Positions 1-7,491 of a stretch of 11,381 nucleotides of DNA are shown here, one piece after another. Positions within the stretch are counted from its first letter, which is position 1; each line of letters begins with the position of its first letter. This DNA is from Acidobacteriota bacterium. Lineage in GTDB: Bacteria; Acidobacteriota; Vicinamibacteria; Vicinamibacterales; SCN-69-37. Below the pieces are notes generated by a model. That model had not been told where the DNA came from and searched no databases. It saw only the letters and a list, made by a program, of their open reading frames with translations. Location of the stretch: the NCBI GenBank assembly GCA_021824055.1, contig JAKALV010000085.1, positions 1-11,381 on the forward strand, in the 5' to 3' direction. Position numbers and translations under genes: made by a program.

Positions 1-882
1 CAGTTCCCGGTAGAATTCGTCGAGACGGCCCTCTTCCGCGGTTAAGCCGGTGACGATCCCGCCGGCGCCGCGAATCGCATCCAGCACCGCGGGGCGCGCC
101 GACGCGGGGCCCGGCACCACCAACGCGTCTCCGGCCCACGCGGCGGCAGGGGCCAGCCGCTGCACCGCCTCGAACACGGCGGGCAGCGGGCGATCGAGCG
201 TGACCTTCATCACGCCCCGGTCCGCGAGCTTCGCGCCGAGTTCGCGCCCGGTGAACGTGGCGACGAGCCGACCGGCCACGAGCACGGCAAAGCGATCGGC
301 GAGCCGCTCGACGTCGCCCATCTGATGTGAACTGAACAGCACCGTCTGTCCGGTGGTGCGGCGGCGTTCGATGAGCTCGTAGAACGCGCGCAGTCCGTCG
401 GGATCGAGCGCCGCCGTCGGCTCGTCGAGCAGCAGCAGCGGCGCCTCCGCCATCAGCGCCACGGCCAGTCCGAGCCGCTGCGTCATGCCGCCGGAGTACG
501 TGCCGACCGCGCGCCGGCTGGCGCCGTTGAGTGATGCGATGCTGAGCGCGTCGGCGGCGCGGGCGGCGGGCCGGCCGCGCAGCGCGCAGTAGAACTCGAG
601 CACTTCGACGGCCGTGAGCGAGTTGGGAAACGACACTTTCTGCGGCAGGAAGGAACACGCCCGGCGCGCCGCGGCCTCGGATGCCGGCCGCGCCGGTTCG
701 CCGATGAGCACGTCGCCGCTGGTCGGCCGCACCAATCCCGCGGCCGCCTTGATTGACGTCGTCTTGCCCGATCCGTTCGGACCGAGCAGCGCGACCACCT
801 CGCCGCGCGCCACGTCCAGCGTGAGCCCGGTGACGGCGACTTGCGCGCCGAAACGTTTGGCAAACCTGCGGTAGGCGATCAT
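1..882 (-). CDS. nosF: NosF, ABC transporter ATPase for NosZ maturation (3' end cut by window edge)
   Basis: This is the ATP-hydrolysing subunit of the NosDFY system, which supplies a component needed to build the CuZ centre of NosZ; it sits on the cytoplasmic face of the NosY permease. 294 codons are open with no stop before the window edge. Visible motifs, numbered from the start: Walker A GPNGSGKTT at 34-42, Q-loop glutamine at 79 (FLPQK), ABC signature YSGGMTQ at 129-135, Walker B LLLLDEP with Asp153, and the H-loop His186 (SSHQ). The last visible residues (LDEFYREL) look like the usual C-terminal end of NosF-like ATPases of about 300 residues, so only a few codons should be missing. The ATG at 882 overlaps the nosD stop by four bases (ATGA), with GGAG at 894-897 in front, indicating translational coupling. 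The NosF name rests on position directly after nosD; the motifs alone only say ABC ATPase. NosY should follow beyond position 1. Confidence 0.93.
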   Translation of the reverse strand, partial: MIAYRRFAKRFGAQVAVTGLTLDVARGEVVALLGPNGSGKTTSIKAAAGLVRPTSGDVLIGEPARPASEAAARRACSFLPQKVSFPNSLTAVEVLEFYCALRGRPAARAADALSIASLNGASRRAVGTYSGGMTQRLGLAVALMAEAPLLLLDEPTAALDPDGLRAFYELIERRRTTGQTVLFSSHQMGDVERLADRFAVLVAGRLVATFTGRELGAKLADRGVMKVTLDRPLPAVFEAVQRLAPAAAWAGDALVVPGPASARPAVLDAIRGAGGIVTGLTAEEGRLDEFYREL

Positions 883-2312
883 TCGCGATCATGCTCCGGG
901 CGGCCGCCGCCGCGCCATGCCGGTGCGCGCCGGCCCGATGACAACAGCACGACACCGGCCGCGAGCATCAGCGCGGACAGAAACACGCCGGGCCGCGCGA
1001 CGCCGCCGGCCGCGAGCGGCGGCCGTGGCACATCGGGCAGCGCCGGCGGGCGCACCAGCGGGTGCGGATCGAGCACGGGCACCGGCGTCAGCACCGGGAA
1101 GGTCTCTTCGGCGGCGGCCAGCGCCGCCGCCGCCGTGCTCTGGGCGAACAGATCGGCGGCGATGAGATTTCCGCGGAAGTGGTCGAACACGTTGGTCAAC
1201 CGGAACGGCCGGTCGCGGACGCCGTCGCCGTCAAGATCCGGTTCGCCGGATTCCGACCAGTAATTGCGATCGAACACCGTGTCGGTGCGGCGGCCGACCA
1301 GCTCCAGGGGCGCGAAGTTGGCATAGAACGCGTTGCCCTCGAACCGGGCGCCCTGGATCGAGTCGAACAGCACCAGCGCGACGTCGGACTCCGCGATGAT
1401 GTTGCGGCGGAACGTATTGCGCGCGGATCCCTCGATGAACACCCCGCGCGCGTTATCGGCGATCAAATTGTCTTCGGCGAGGATGTCGTCACACGTTCTG
1501 AGCAGCAGCCCGACGGAAGCAAATCCGCGATTGTGGAGGAACTGATTTCGCCGGAACGTGATCCGCCGCGAGTACATGATCGCCGCGCCGGCCGCGCCGT
1601 TCTCGAAACGGTTGTCCTCGAACGTGTTGTCGTCCGAGAACATGTAGTGCAGTCCATAGCGCAGATCCGCCGCCACGTTTTTCGCGATGAATCCGCCGTT
1701 CGACGATTGAATGTAGAAACCGTCGCGCGAGTACCGCACGTCGTTGTCCACGATCCGGAACGCCTGCGTGTCCCAGACATGGATGGCCGAGCCCTGGTCG
1801 CCCGGATCCTTCGACCGGTCGCCGCGCACGGTGTTGTGCTCCACGATCGCGCCGTGCGCCTGGCGCAGGTAGATCCCGAAGATGCAGCGCGTGATGTGAT
1901 TGTCGCGCACGATGGCGCGCTCGCCGGCGATGTGAATTCCCGACGCATCGTCGACCAGGCGCCCGCCGCCCCGGCCGTCGATGTCGAAGCCTTCAACGGT
2001 GACGTCATTCGCGCGGATGCGCACGACGCTGCCCGCGCCCGAGCCGAGGAGCACCGGTCGGCCGATGCCGACGAGCTGAATGGGACGGTCGAGCACCAGA
2101 TCGCCGGCATACGTGCCGGAGGCGATTTCCAGGCGGGCGCCGGGCGCCGCCGCATCCACGCGCGCCTGGAGGGGCGACAGATCCGCGGGCGCGGGCCGGC
2201 CCTCCAGGTGCGGCGCGGCCGTGATGGCCATGCCATCGGATGCCTGGGCGCCAGGCGGCGCGCCGGCGCCCTGCAGCGCCACGACAGCAACGAGACCGGC
2301 CGCCCACATCAT
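879..2312 (-). CDS. nosD: NosD, periplasmic beta-helix copper-centre maturation protein
   Basis: 477 residues. NosD is the periplasmic partner of the NosFY transporter and is needed for assembly of the NosZ copper-sulfur cluster. A Sec-type signal sequence lies at about 1-25 (hydrophobic AAGLVAVVALQGAGA, possible cleavage after AQA). Residues 60-350 form a series of short strand-turn repeats rich in 'DN.I..' and 'RN.F..' motifs, as in right-handed parallel beta-helix (CASH) folds. The segment RYGLHYMFSDDN at 219-230 is characteristic of NosD. An acidic DLDGDGVRDRPF stretch at 359-370 follows the helix. A Pro-rich linker (about 405-440) leads to one predicted transmembrane segment at about 443-459 and a basic tail, which suggests anchoring to the inner membrane. 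The start gives Met-Met; GAGG within the preceding stop region (TGAGG) is a plausible ribosome site seven bases after the nosB stop. The stop overlaps the nosF start (ATGA). Confidence 0.95.
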   Translation of the reverse strand: MMWAAGLVAVVALQGAGAPPGAQASDGMAITAAPHLEGRPAPADLSPLQARVDAAAPGARLEIASGTYAGDLVLDRPIQLVGIGRPVLLGSGAGSVVRIRANDVTVEGFDIDGRGGGRLVDDASGIHIAGERAIVRDNHITRCIFGIYLRQAHGAIVEHNTVRGDRSKDPGDQGSAIHVWDTQAFRIVDNDVRYSRDGFYIQSSNGGFIAKNVAADLRYGLHYMFSDDNTFEDNRFENGAAGAAIMYSRRITFRRNQFLHNRGFASVGLLLRTCDDILAEDNLIADNARGVFIEGSARNTFRRNIIAESDVALVLFDSIQGARFEGNAFYANFAPLELVGRRTDTVFDRNYWSESGEPDLDGDGVRDRPFRLTNVFDHFRGNLIAADLFAQSTAAAALAAAEETFPVLTPVPVLDPHPLVRPPALPDVPRPPLAAGGVARPGVFLSALMLAAGVVLLSSGRRAPAWRGGGRPEHDRE

Positions 2313-2319
2313 CGAAGCC

Positions 2320-2955
2320 TCATGCGGCGGCGTGCCGGGCGCGTTGACGCCACGCGAGAAACAACGCCAGCGTCACGGACGACATGGCGGCCACCATCAC
2401 GTAGGTGCCGGCGCGCGGATACGAGTACACCTCGAAGTTCGCGATCTGGCGATAGCCGAACATCGGCGGCATGAAGGGCGGCACCTTGACGGCCGCGGTC
2501 GGCGCGAGCTCGTGGCCGTATTGATAGAGCTTGTAGCCGAACGACCAGAGCGAGAAGGCGCCGAAGTACATGAACACCATGAACGCATCCACGAGTTCCT
2601 TGACGGTGCCGAACACCATGGCGCGCAGCAGGATCAGCGCGATGCCGCCCAGCGCGAACGGCATCCACTTGAACTCGGTGAAGCCTTCCACCGTGAGATC
2701 GTGCATCCCGATGTAGTGATTGAGGAGGTTGATTTCCTTGATGTCCTGCCCGTTGTTGCCTCCGGCCAGCGTGTGGTCGTAGATGTCCAGGCGCAGCCCG
2801 TCGGGGTACTGGGGCGCGAACATCGTCAGGTTCCAGAGCGGCAGGACGTAGATGACCAGCACGCAGGCGGCCGCGAGGCCCAGCAGCGCGCGCGGCCACA
2901 ATCCGACCGGCTGGTGCAGAAAGCGTGCGGATCGATCGGCGAGTGTCGGCTTCAT
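2320..2955 (-). CDS. nosB: NosB-like four-helix membrane protein of clade II nos clusters
   Basis: 211 residues with four predicted membrane segments at about 23-41, 98-115, 121-140 and 184-202. Between the first two lies a polar loop of about 50 residues with the string FAPQYPDGL at 46-54 and NHYIGM at 79-84. These conserved strings also occur, to my knowledge, in a membrane protein encoded beside nosZ in clade II clusters and usually called NosB, whose biochemical role is not established. Placement directly after nosZ and before nosD fits that family. The loop has three His (61, 80, 85) and several Met residues, and a second Met-rich loop follows helix 3 (FMPPMF at 161-166), so copper handling is conceivable but unproven. 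AAGGAG at 2960-2965 lies four bases before the ATG. The gene is separated from nosZ by 73 bases with a hairpin, and from nosD by seven bases. The family assignment is from remembered motif similarity and position, not from a search. Confidence 0.78.
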   Translation of the reverse strand: MKPTLADRSARFLHQPVGLWPRALLGLAAACVLVIYVLPLWNLTMFAPQYPDGLRLDIYDHTLAGGNNGQDIKEINLLNHYIGMHDLTVEGFTEFKWMPFALGGIALILLRAMVFGTVKELVDAFMVFMYFGAFSLWSFGYKLYQYGHELAPTAAVKVPPFMPPMFGYRQIANFEVYSYPRAGTYVMVAAMSSVTLALFLAWRQRARHAAA

Positions 2956-2959
2956 GGCG

Positions 2960-2965
2960 CTCCTT
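2960..2965 (-). promoter_or_regulatory. Ribosome binding site of nosB
   Basis: AAGGAG on the minus strand, four bases before the nosB ATG. It is a complete, strong site, so NosB can be translated independently of ribosomes finishing nosZ, which end 73 bases upstream beyond a stable hairpin. Confidence 0.75.
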
Positions 2966-2978
2966 CGCGGCGGTCAGG

Positions 2979-3007
2979 CGGAACCGGCACGTCACGTGCC
3001 GGTTCCG
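2979..3007 (-). promoter_or_regulatory. Perfect 13-bp stem-loop between nosZ and nosB
   Basis: Positions 2979-2991 are exactly complementary to 2995-3007, leaving a 3-base loop (TCA on the plus strand, TGA on the minus). The stem has nine or more G/C pairs. It begins 22 bases after the nosZ stop. There is no T-run on the downstream (minus-strand) side, where the sequence continues CCTGACCGCC, so it does not look like a factor-independent terminator. It is the only long intercistronic gap inside the operon. A likely role is protecting the 3' end of a processed nosZ message, or partial attenuation, giving more NosZ than NosB/NosD/NosF. That role is inferred. Confidence 0.72.
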
Positions 3008-3028
3008 AACGTTGGTGGTGCAGCGCGG

Positions 3029-4882
3029 CTACCTGGGCTTGACGAGCAGGTAACCCTGCATCTCCTGATGCAGCGCCGAGCAGAAGTTCGTGCAGTAGTA
3101 CGGGAACACGCCCTTCTTCGCCGTGAACGTCACCGTTTTGGTCTCGCCGGGATCCACGATCACGTTGATGTTGTAGTCGAGCAGGCCGAACCCATGGAGC
3201 TCGTCGGTGGTCTGCTCGATGTTCGTGATCGCGATCGTGACGATGTCGCCCTCGTTGACCTCGAACGACGTCGGCGTCAGCGTGGAGCGGACGGCCACCA
3301 TCTTCACGGTCACCTTGTTGCCGTTTCTCGTGACGCCGGCCTGGTTGACATCCCACACCGCCAGCGGATGGTGGTTCTCTTCCTTCGGATAGACCTCGAT
3401 CGGATGGATCTTGTCCGCCTTCACGATCTGCGCGTAATGCGGCTCCGGCTCCGTGAACGCGTCGTAGAGCAGCTTCATCTTCTCGTCCGAGATGTCGATC
3501 AGCTGCGACGATTCCGGCTGCGCCGGACCCACGCTCAGATGCCGGCCGTGCGACAGCTTGTTGAGGGCCACCAGGTACTTGCCGTCGGGACTGACCGTGT
3601 CGCCTTCGGCCGCGGCCAGGTGGCCGATCGAGTAGGACACCGGGATCTTGTCGATCACTTCCCAGGTGCCGAGCTTCCACTTGGCGACGGCGCTGTCGAC
3701 GAACAGCGACGTGTAGGCCTCGCCGTTCGGGCCGAACTGCGTGTGCAACGGGCCGAGGCCCACCGGAATTTCCGCGTCCTTGACCGAGTCGTACTTCAGC
3801 ACCGGGATGCCGTCCTCTTCGCCCTCGTAATCCTTGTTGCGGATGGCGGTCTGGATCTTCTCGAAGTTGAACGCCGTCGTGATGCCGGCGAGCTTGCCCG
3901 AGCCGATGATGTACTTGCCGTCGGGCGACACGTCCACGCCGTGCGGCGACTTGCTGCACGGAATCAGGTACACGATGCCCGGATTCTTCTTCGGGTCGAG
4001 CACCTTCACGCCGCCGATCAGGTCGCCCTTGCCGGCGTTGATCGCTGCCTCGGCCGCCCGCCAGTTGACGGCGGCGATGTAGTCACGGTCGCGCTGCGAC
4101 GCGGTCACTTCCAGCTTGCCCGTCGCGCGCTCGGTGTTGTACGACGTCCAGAACATCCAGCCGTCGGACACGAGCTTGCCGGCGTCGCCGAGGTCGTAGT
4201 CGAACGGCGGCATCAGGATCTGCCACCCGAGCGACATCTGGCCGTCCTTGGGATCGATCTTGATGGCCGCGACAACGCCCTTGTACTCGCCCGCGTACTT
4301 GTCGATCGGCGCGTAGGTGCCCTTGGGCAGCGGAATCGAGAAGCGGCTGCCCATCATCGCGTATTCGGAGTTGGGCGTCAGGTACGCGCCCGAATGGTTG
4401 CCTGACACGTTGGGCACCGGCCCGTAGATCTGCTTGGTCTTGAAATCACGCAGATCGATGCGCGCGATGCGGCCGTTCATGTCGTTCGCAAAGAGCCAGC
4501 GGCCGTCGTAGTCGCCCTTGGTTTCCGACAGCGACGGGTGGTGCACGTCGCCCCACGTGTACCCGCCGAGCATCGCCTTCGACGCATCGTCGAATCCGTA
4601 ACCGGTGGCCGGATAGGGCGAATACACGGGGATCGTCGAGATGTGGCGCATCGACGGAAGGCCGTACACGTAGATGTTTCCGGACTGGCCGCCGGACGAG
4701 AACATGTAGTACTCGTCCAGGTCGCCCGGCGCGACATACGTCTTCTCCGCGGCAATCGCCGCGTCGGACACGCCGGCTTTGCGGGCGCTCTTCGGCGCGC
4801 TCGGTGAACACTGAGTACTCATCACGCCCGCCAGCACCACCGGTGCCAACGCCGACCATGCTATCTTTCCCCTGCTCCTCAT
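3029..4882 (-). CDS. nosZ: Nitrous-oxide reductase NosZ, clade II (Sec-exported)
   Basis: 617 residues; reduces N2O to N2 plus water in the periplasm with two electrons from a c-type cytochrome. An N-terminal seven-bladed propeller carries the CuZ ligands and a C-terminal cupredoxin carries CuA. All expected ligands are visible: CuZ His114 and His115 (DVHHP), His163 (GNHSG), His314 (SPHG), His380 (LHTQF), His421 (GHLAAAEGD) and His482 (EPHYA); CuA His563 (ELHGFG), Cys597, Cys601, His605 and Met608 in CTNFCSALHQEM. The N-terminus (about 1-25) has a Lys/Arg start and hydrophobic core but no twin arginine, so export is by Sec, as in clade II. The DVHHPSLSETKGDYDGRW region is also clade II in style. 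Cys25 follows the hydrophobic core, but the residue before it is Gln, so the lipoprotein signal is non-standard. AAGGAG at 4889-4894 stands six bases before the ATG. It lies 22 bases after the pentaheme cytochrome gene, its probable electron donor. Confidence 0.98.
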   Translation of the reverse strand: MRSRGKIAWSALAPVVLAGVMSTQCSPSAPKSARKAGVSDAAIAAEKTYVAPGDLDEYYMFSSGGQSGNIYVYGLPSMRHISTIPVYSPYPATGYGFDDASKAMLGGYTWGDVHHPSLSETKGDYDGRWLFANDMNGRIARIDLRDFKTKQIYGPVPNVSGNHSGAYLTPNSEYAMMGSRFSIPLPKGTYAPIDKYAGEYKGVVAAIKIDPKDGQMSLGWQILMPPFDYDLGDAGKLVSDGWMFWTSYNTERATGKLEVTASQRDRDYIAAVNWRAAEAAINAGKGDLIGGVKVLDPKKNPGIVYLIPCSKSPHGVDVSPDGKYIIGSGKLAGITTAFNFEKIQTAIRNKDYEGEEDGIPVLKYDSVKDAEIPVGLGPLHTQFGPNGEAYTSLFVDSAVAKWKLGTWEVIDKIPVSYSIGHLAAAEGDTVSPDGKYLVALNKLSHGRHLSVGPAQPESSQLIDISDEKMKLLYDAFTEPEPHYAQIVKADKIHPIEVYPKEENHHPLAVWDVNQAGVTRNGNKVTVKMVAVRSTLTPTSFEVNEGDIVTIAITNIEQTTDELHGFGLLDYNINVIVDPGETKTVTFTAKKGVFPYYCTNFCSALHQEMQGYLLVKPR

Positions 4883-4888
4883 ACGTCG

Positions 4889-4894
4889 CTCCTT
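4889..4894 (-). promoter_or_regulatory. Ribosome binding site of nosZ
   Basis: AAGGAG on the minus strand, six bases upstream of the nosZ ATG. It is the best-spaced consensus site in the operon and fixes the chosen nosZ start. Confidence 0.8.
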
Positions 4895-4904
4895 GTGGGT
4901 TCTG

Positions 4905-6125
4905 CTACTTGCCGGTCTTGGCTTTCAGGTCTTTGAGCCGCTGGTACTCGGCGAACGCTTCGCGCAGCTTCTGGATCGCCACGCCCTTCTGTTGCGGCGT
5001 GAGGATGATCTGGCGCGACAGCACGACCGACATCGTGCCGCTCGGGCTGGCGAGGAAGTCGTCGATCGTGCGGCCGAACCGCGACTGCACGTCCTCGACC
5101 GCGTTCGACAGATCGGGACCGATTTGCGCCGGGCTCTTCACGCCGAACACCTGCAGCGAATGGCAGACGAAACACCCGGTCTCGACGAACCAGCCGCCGG
5201 GCCCCGTGCGCATGCGCTCCTCGTCCGCGGCCTGTTGCGGCGATGCCACGTCGGTGCGCGGCGATCCCGGCACGTACTCCGCCGGCACGTCCGCGCGCCG
5301 CCACGAGAGCACCAGCATCGCCAGCGATTGCGCCTGCTCGGTCGTGAAGTTGAATTGCGGCATCACGGTTTCGGCGGCGACCTGGCGCGGGTCCTTGAAA
5401 TGCGCCACGTGCCACGCGAACGACGTCCGCTGGCCGGACAGCCGCGTGAAGTCGTACTGCTCCGGCGCCTTCTCGCCGACCTGGGTCAGGTCCGGGCCGA
5501 TGCGCCCGCCGCGCGCGTTGATCGTGTGGCAGGCGCGGCAACCCTTCTCGTTCACGAGCTTCTTCGCCAGATTGATCGCCGGCATGCCCTTGGTCTCGGT
5601 GTCGTACCGATGGCAGATGTTGCAGTTCATCTGGATCAGCGAGCCCTTGTCCATCGCGAGCGAGTACTCCTCGCCGAGGGCCCGGCTGAGCAGCGGCTCT
5701 TCCCAGTGCGCGATCTCGCCGTGCGCGTCGGCGACGTCAATCGCCCAGCCCTGCCCGCCATGGCACGCCGTGCAACCGTACTTCTCGACCGGGTGGTTCC
5801 TGAACGGTTCCGTCGGGTGCGTGCGGTACGGCTCCTCGGCGGTTTCAAATCCCTTCCACGACACGGCCTGATGGCACGTCTGGCAGCGGTCCGCGCGGCG
5901 AAGGCCCGGCACCCAGATCTGCGTCACGCCGGCCGGCACCGTCCGCGCCTTGTCGGCGCCGAACTTTTCGGCCACCATCCGGCGGAACTCGTACTGGTAG
6001 TAGCGCCAGTCGTGCGCGCGATCGCTCGCGAAAAACAACGCGCTCGACAACAGCAACGCCATGCCGACGATGGCGAGGACCGGACGGTCGATCCTGGGAA
6101 ACGGCGAATTGGTGCGGCGTTCCAT
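4905..6125 (-). CDS. Membrane-anchored pentaheme cytochrome c, probable electron donor to NosZ
   Basis: 406 residues with five CxxCH haem sites: CQTCH 81-85, CTACH 118-122, CNICH 168-172, CRACH 196-200 and CFVCH 318-322. One N-terminal transmembrane segment (about 15-33) is an uncleaved anchor, leaving the rest in the periplasm. The first three haems sit in a His-rich region (His103, 111, 135, 140) that could give bis-His ligation. Haems four and five look like two class I monohaem domains with GPDL strings (210-213, 337-340) and possible Met ligands at 255 (VMPQF) and 365. The gene is the third part of a bc-type complex: the cytochrome b stop and this ATG are one base apart, with GGAGG inside the end of the cytochrome b gene. 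It likely carries electrons from the Rieske protein to NosZ, encoded next. I do not recognise a standard gene name; the role is inferred from order and haem content. Confidence 0.9.
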   Translation of the reverse strand: MERRTNSPFPRIDRPVLAIVGMALLLSSALFFASDRAHDWRYYQYEFRRMVAEKFGADKARTVPAGVTQIWVPGLRRADRCQTCHQAVSWKGFETAEEPYRTHPTEPFRNHPVEKYGCTACHGGQGWAIDVADAHGEIAHWEEPLLSRALGEEYSLAMDKGSLIQMNCNICHRYDTETKGMPAINLAKKLVNEKGCRACHTINARGGRIGPDLTQVGEKAPEQYDFTRLSGQRTSFAWHVAHFKDPRQVAAETVMPQFNFTTEQAQSLAMLVLSWRRADVPAEYVPGSPRTDVASPQQAADEERMRTGPGGWFVETGCFVCHSLQVFGVKSPAQIGPDLSNAVEDVQSRFGRTIDDFLASPSGTMSVVLSRQIILTPQQKGVAIQKLREAFAEYQRLKDLKAKTGK

Positions 6126-6126
6126 G

Positions 6127-7479
6127 TCAGATCCTCCCCGGCACGTCGGGCCAGACCTGCCACGGCCAGTAGAACTGCCAGTACGGCCCGCGCATGACCA
6201 TGCCGATGAACGTGAGCGCCAGGATCGCGACCATCACGAGAATGAACACGAGATTCTGCGTGCGCCGCTCCCGCGCGAACCACACGCCGGCGGCGAGCGA
6301 CGGGCTCTTGTCGAGCCACGGCCAGACCGTCATCAGGCCGATTAGCAGGCCCGGCAGCACGACGCCGCCGATGAACGCGCCGTTGATCGTGAACCGGCCC
6401 AGATGGATGGTCGTGTCGGTGACGATTTCCTGCAGCCACAGGAAATACCACGGCGCTTTCGCGGGATTCGGCGTCACGAGCGCGTTGGCCGGCTCTTCGA
6501 GGGGCGAACGGATGAACACCGACAGGATGCTGACGACCGCGATGGTCGCGAGCGTGGCGATCACCGCGCGCCGCGCGAGATCCGGCACGGCGTTCACGGT
6601 GGTGTTGGGCGCCTGCAGCGTGCGCGCCGTCACGGCCGGCGCCGTGCCGCGCGCCACGCCCAGCAGCGTGTACGTCTTGGTGGCCGACGGCGTGGTCAGC
6701 ATCGGCACGCCGGCGGTCTCTTCGCGGTCCGCCCGCGCCAATCCCCCGTCCTTGCGGACGCGCCACATGTGATACGCGAAGAGCGCGGCCACCGCGCCCG
6801 GCAGAAACACGATGTGCAGCACGTAGAAGCGGATCAGCGTGGCCTGCTCGATCGTGCGGCCGCCGATCAGCAGCTCGCGCACCTTGGGCCCGATCATGGG
6901 AATCGCCGACGCGATGTTGGTGCCGACCGTGACGGCCCAGAACGCCAGCTGATCCCACGGCAGCAGGTAGCCCGTGAACGAGAGGAACAGCGTGAGCAGC
7001 AACAGCGCCACGCCGATCACCCAGTTCCACTCGCGATGCTGGTTGCGGCCGACGCCGTTCTTGTACGCGCCGGTAAAGAAGACGCGCGCCAGGTGCAGGA
7101 CCACCGCGATCACCATCGCGTGCGCCGCAATGCGGTGCACGGCGCGGATCCACCGGCCGAACGTGATGACGTACTCGAGGTCCTTCACGGATTGATACGC
7201 GCGCTCGACCGACGGCACGTACAGCAGCAGCAGCGGCAACCCCGAGAGCGTCAGCAACAGAAACAGCGCGGCCGTGATGGTGCCGAGCCAGAACGAGTAG
7301 CGCCACGCCATCGACGCCTTCGACACCTTGGCGGGAAACCAGTGCAGCAAGAAGTTCGAGGTGACCGCGTCGCCGGCTTCACGATCGGAACGCGGACGCA
7401 GGCTCCAGAACTTGAGCACGCGCGCGCCCGGCGCTTCGGGACCGTTCGACGTGGAAAATTTCTTCAGAATGTTGAGCAT
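6127..7479 (-). CDS. Cytochrome b of a bc-type quinol oxidising complex (fused b6 plus subunit IV)
   Basis: 450 residues, about seven transmembrane segments (62-87, 113-135, 153-175, 215-238, 305-325, 366-388, 408-428). The first four form the haem b core, the last three match subunit IV, joined by a polar linker of about 65 residues. Haem ligands: His115 and His129 in helix B, His222 and His237 in helix D. The 14 residues between the helix D pair is the spacing seen in b6-type and several Gram-positive or deltaproteobacterial proteins rather than mitochondrial-type b (13). The quinol-site PEWY motif is represented by KAPWYFLWLQE at 341-351, a variant lacking the first Glu. No cysteine occurs in the whole protein, so a covalent c-type haem as in b6f is not expected. 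GGAG at 7486-7489 precedes the ATG, 12 bases after the Rieske stop. With the Rieske and pentaheme proteins it should oxidise quinol and pump or release protons at the membrane. Confidence 0.95.
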   Translation of the reverse strand: MLNILKKFSTSNGPEAPGARVLKFWSLRPRSDREAGDAVTSNFLLHWFPAKVSKASMAWRYSFWLGTITAALFLLLTLSGLPLLLLYVPSVERAYQSVKDLEYVITFGRWIRAVHRIAAHAMVIAVVLHLARVFFTGAYKNGVGRNQHREWNWVIGVALLLLTLFLSFTGYLLPWDQLAFWAVTVGTNIASAIPMIGPKVRELLIGGRTIEQATLIRFYVLHIVFLPGAVAALFAYHMWRVRKDGGLARADREETAGVPMLTTPSATKTYTLLGVARGTAPAVTARTLQAPNTTVNAVPDLARRAVIATLATIAVVSILSVFIRSPLEEPANALVTPNPAKAPWYFLWLQEIVTDTTIHLGRFTINGAFIGGVVLPGLLIGLMTVWPWLDKSPSLAAGVWFARERRTQNLVFILVMVAILALTFIGMVMRGPYWQFYWPWQVWPDVPGRI

Positions 7480-7491
7480 GGCGGTCTCCGG

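Noticed and set aside
2979..3007. The nosZ-nosB hairpin as a factor-independent terminator
   Set aside because: No T-run follows it on the transcribed side and nosB, nosD and nosF continue closely spaced on the same strand.
2852..4405. Long open frame of 517 codons on the plus strand
   Set aside because: It is antisense to nosZ and nosB, its protein is Arg/Val/His-rich without domains, and it arises from the high GC content of the true genes.
3029..4882. NosZ as a clade I (Tat-exported) enzyme
   Set aside because: The N-terminus lacks a twin-arginine motif and the DVHHPSLSETKG region and nosB neighbour are of the clade II kind.
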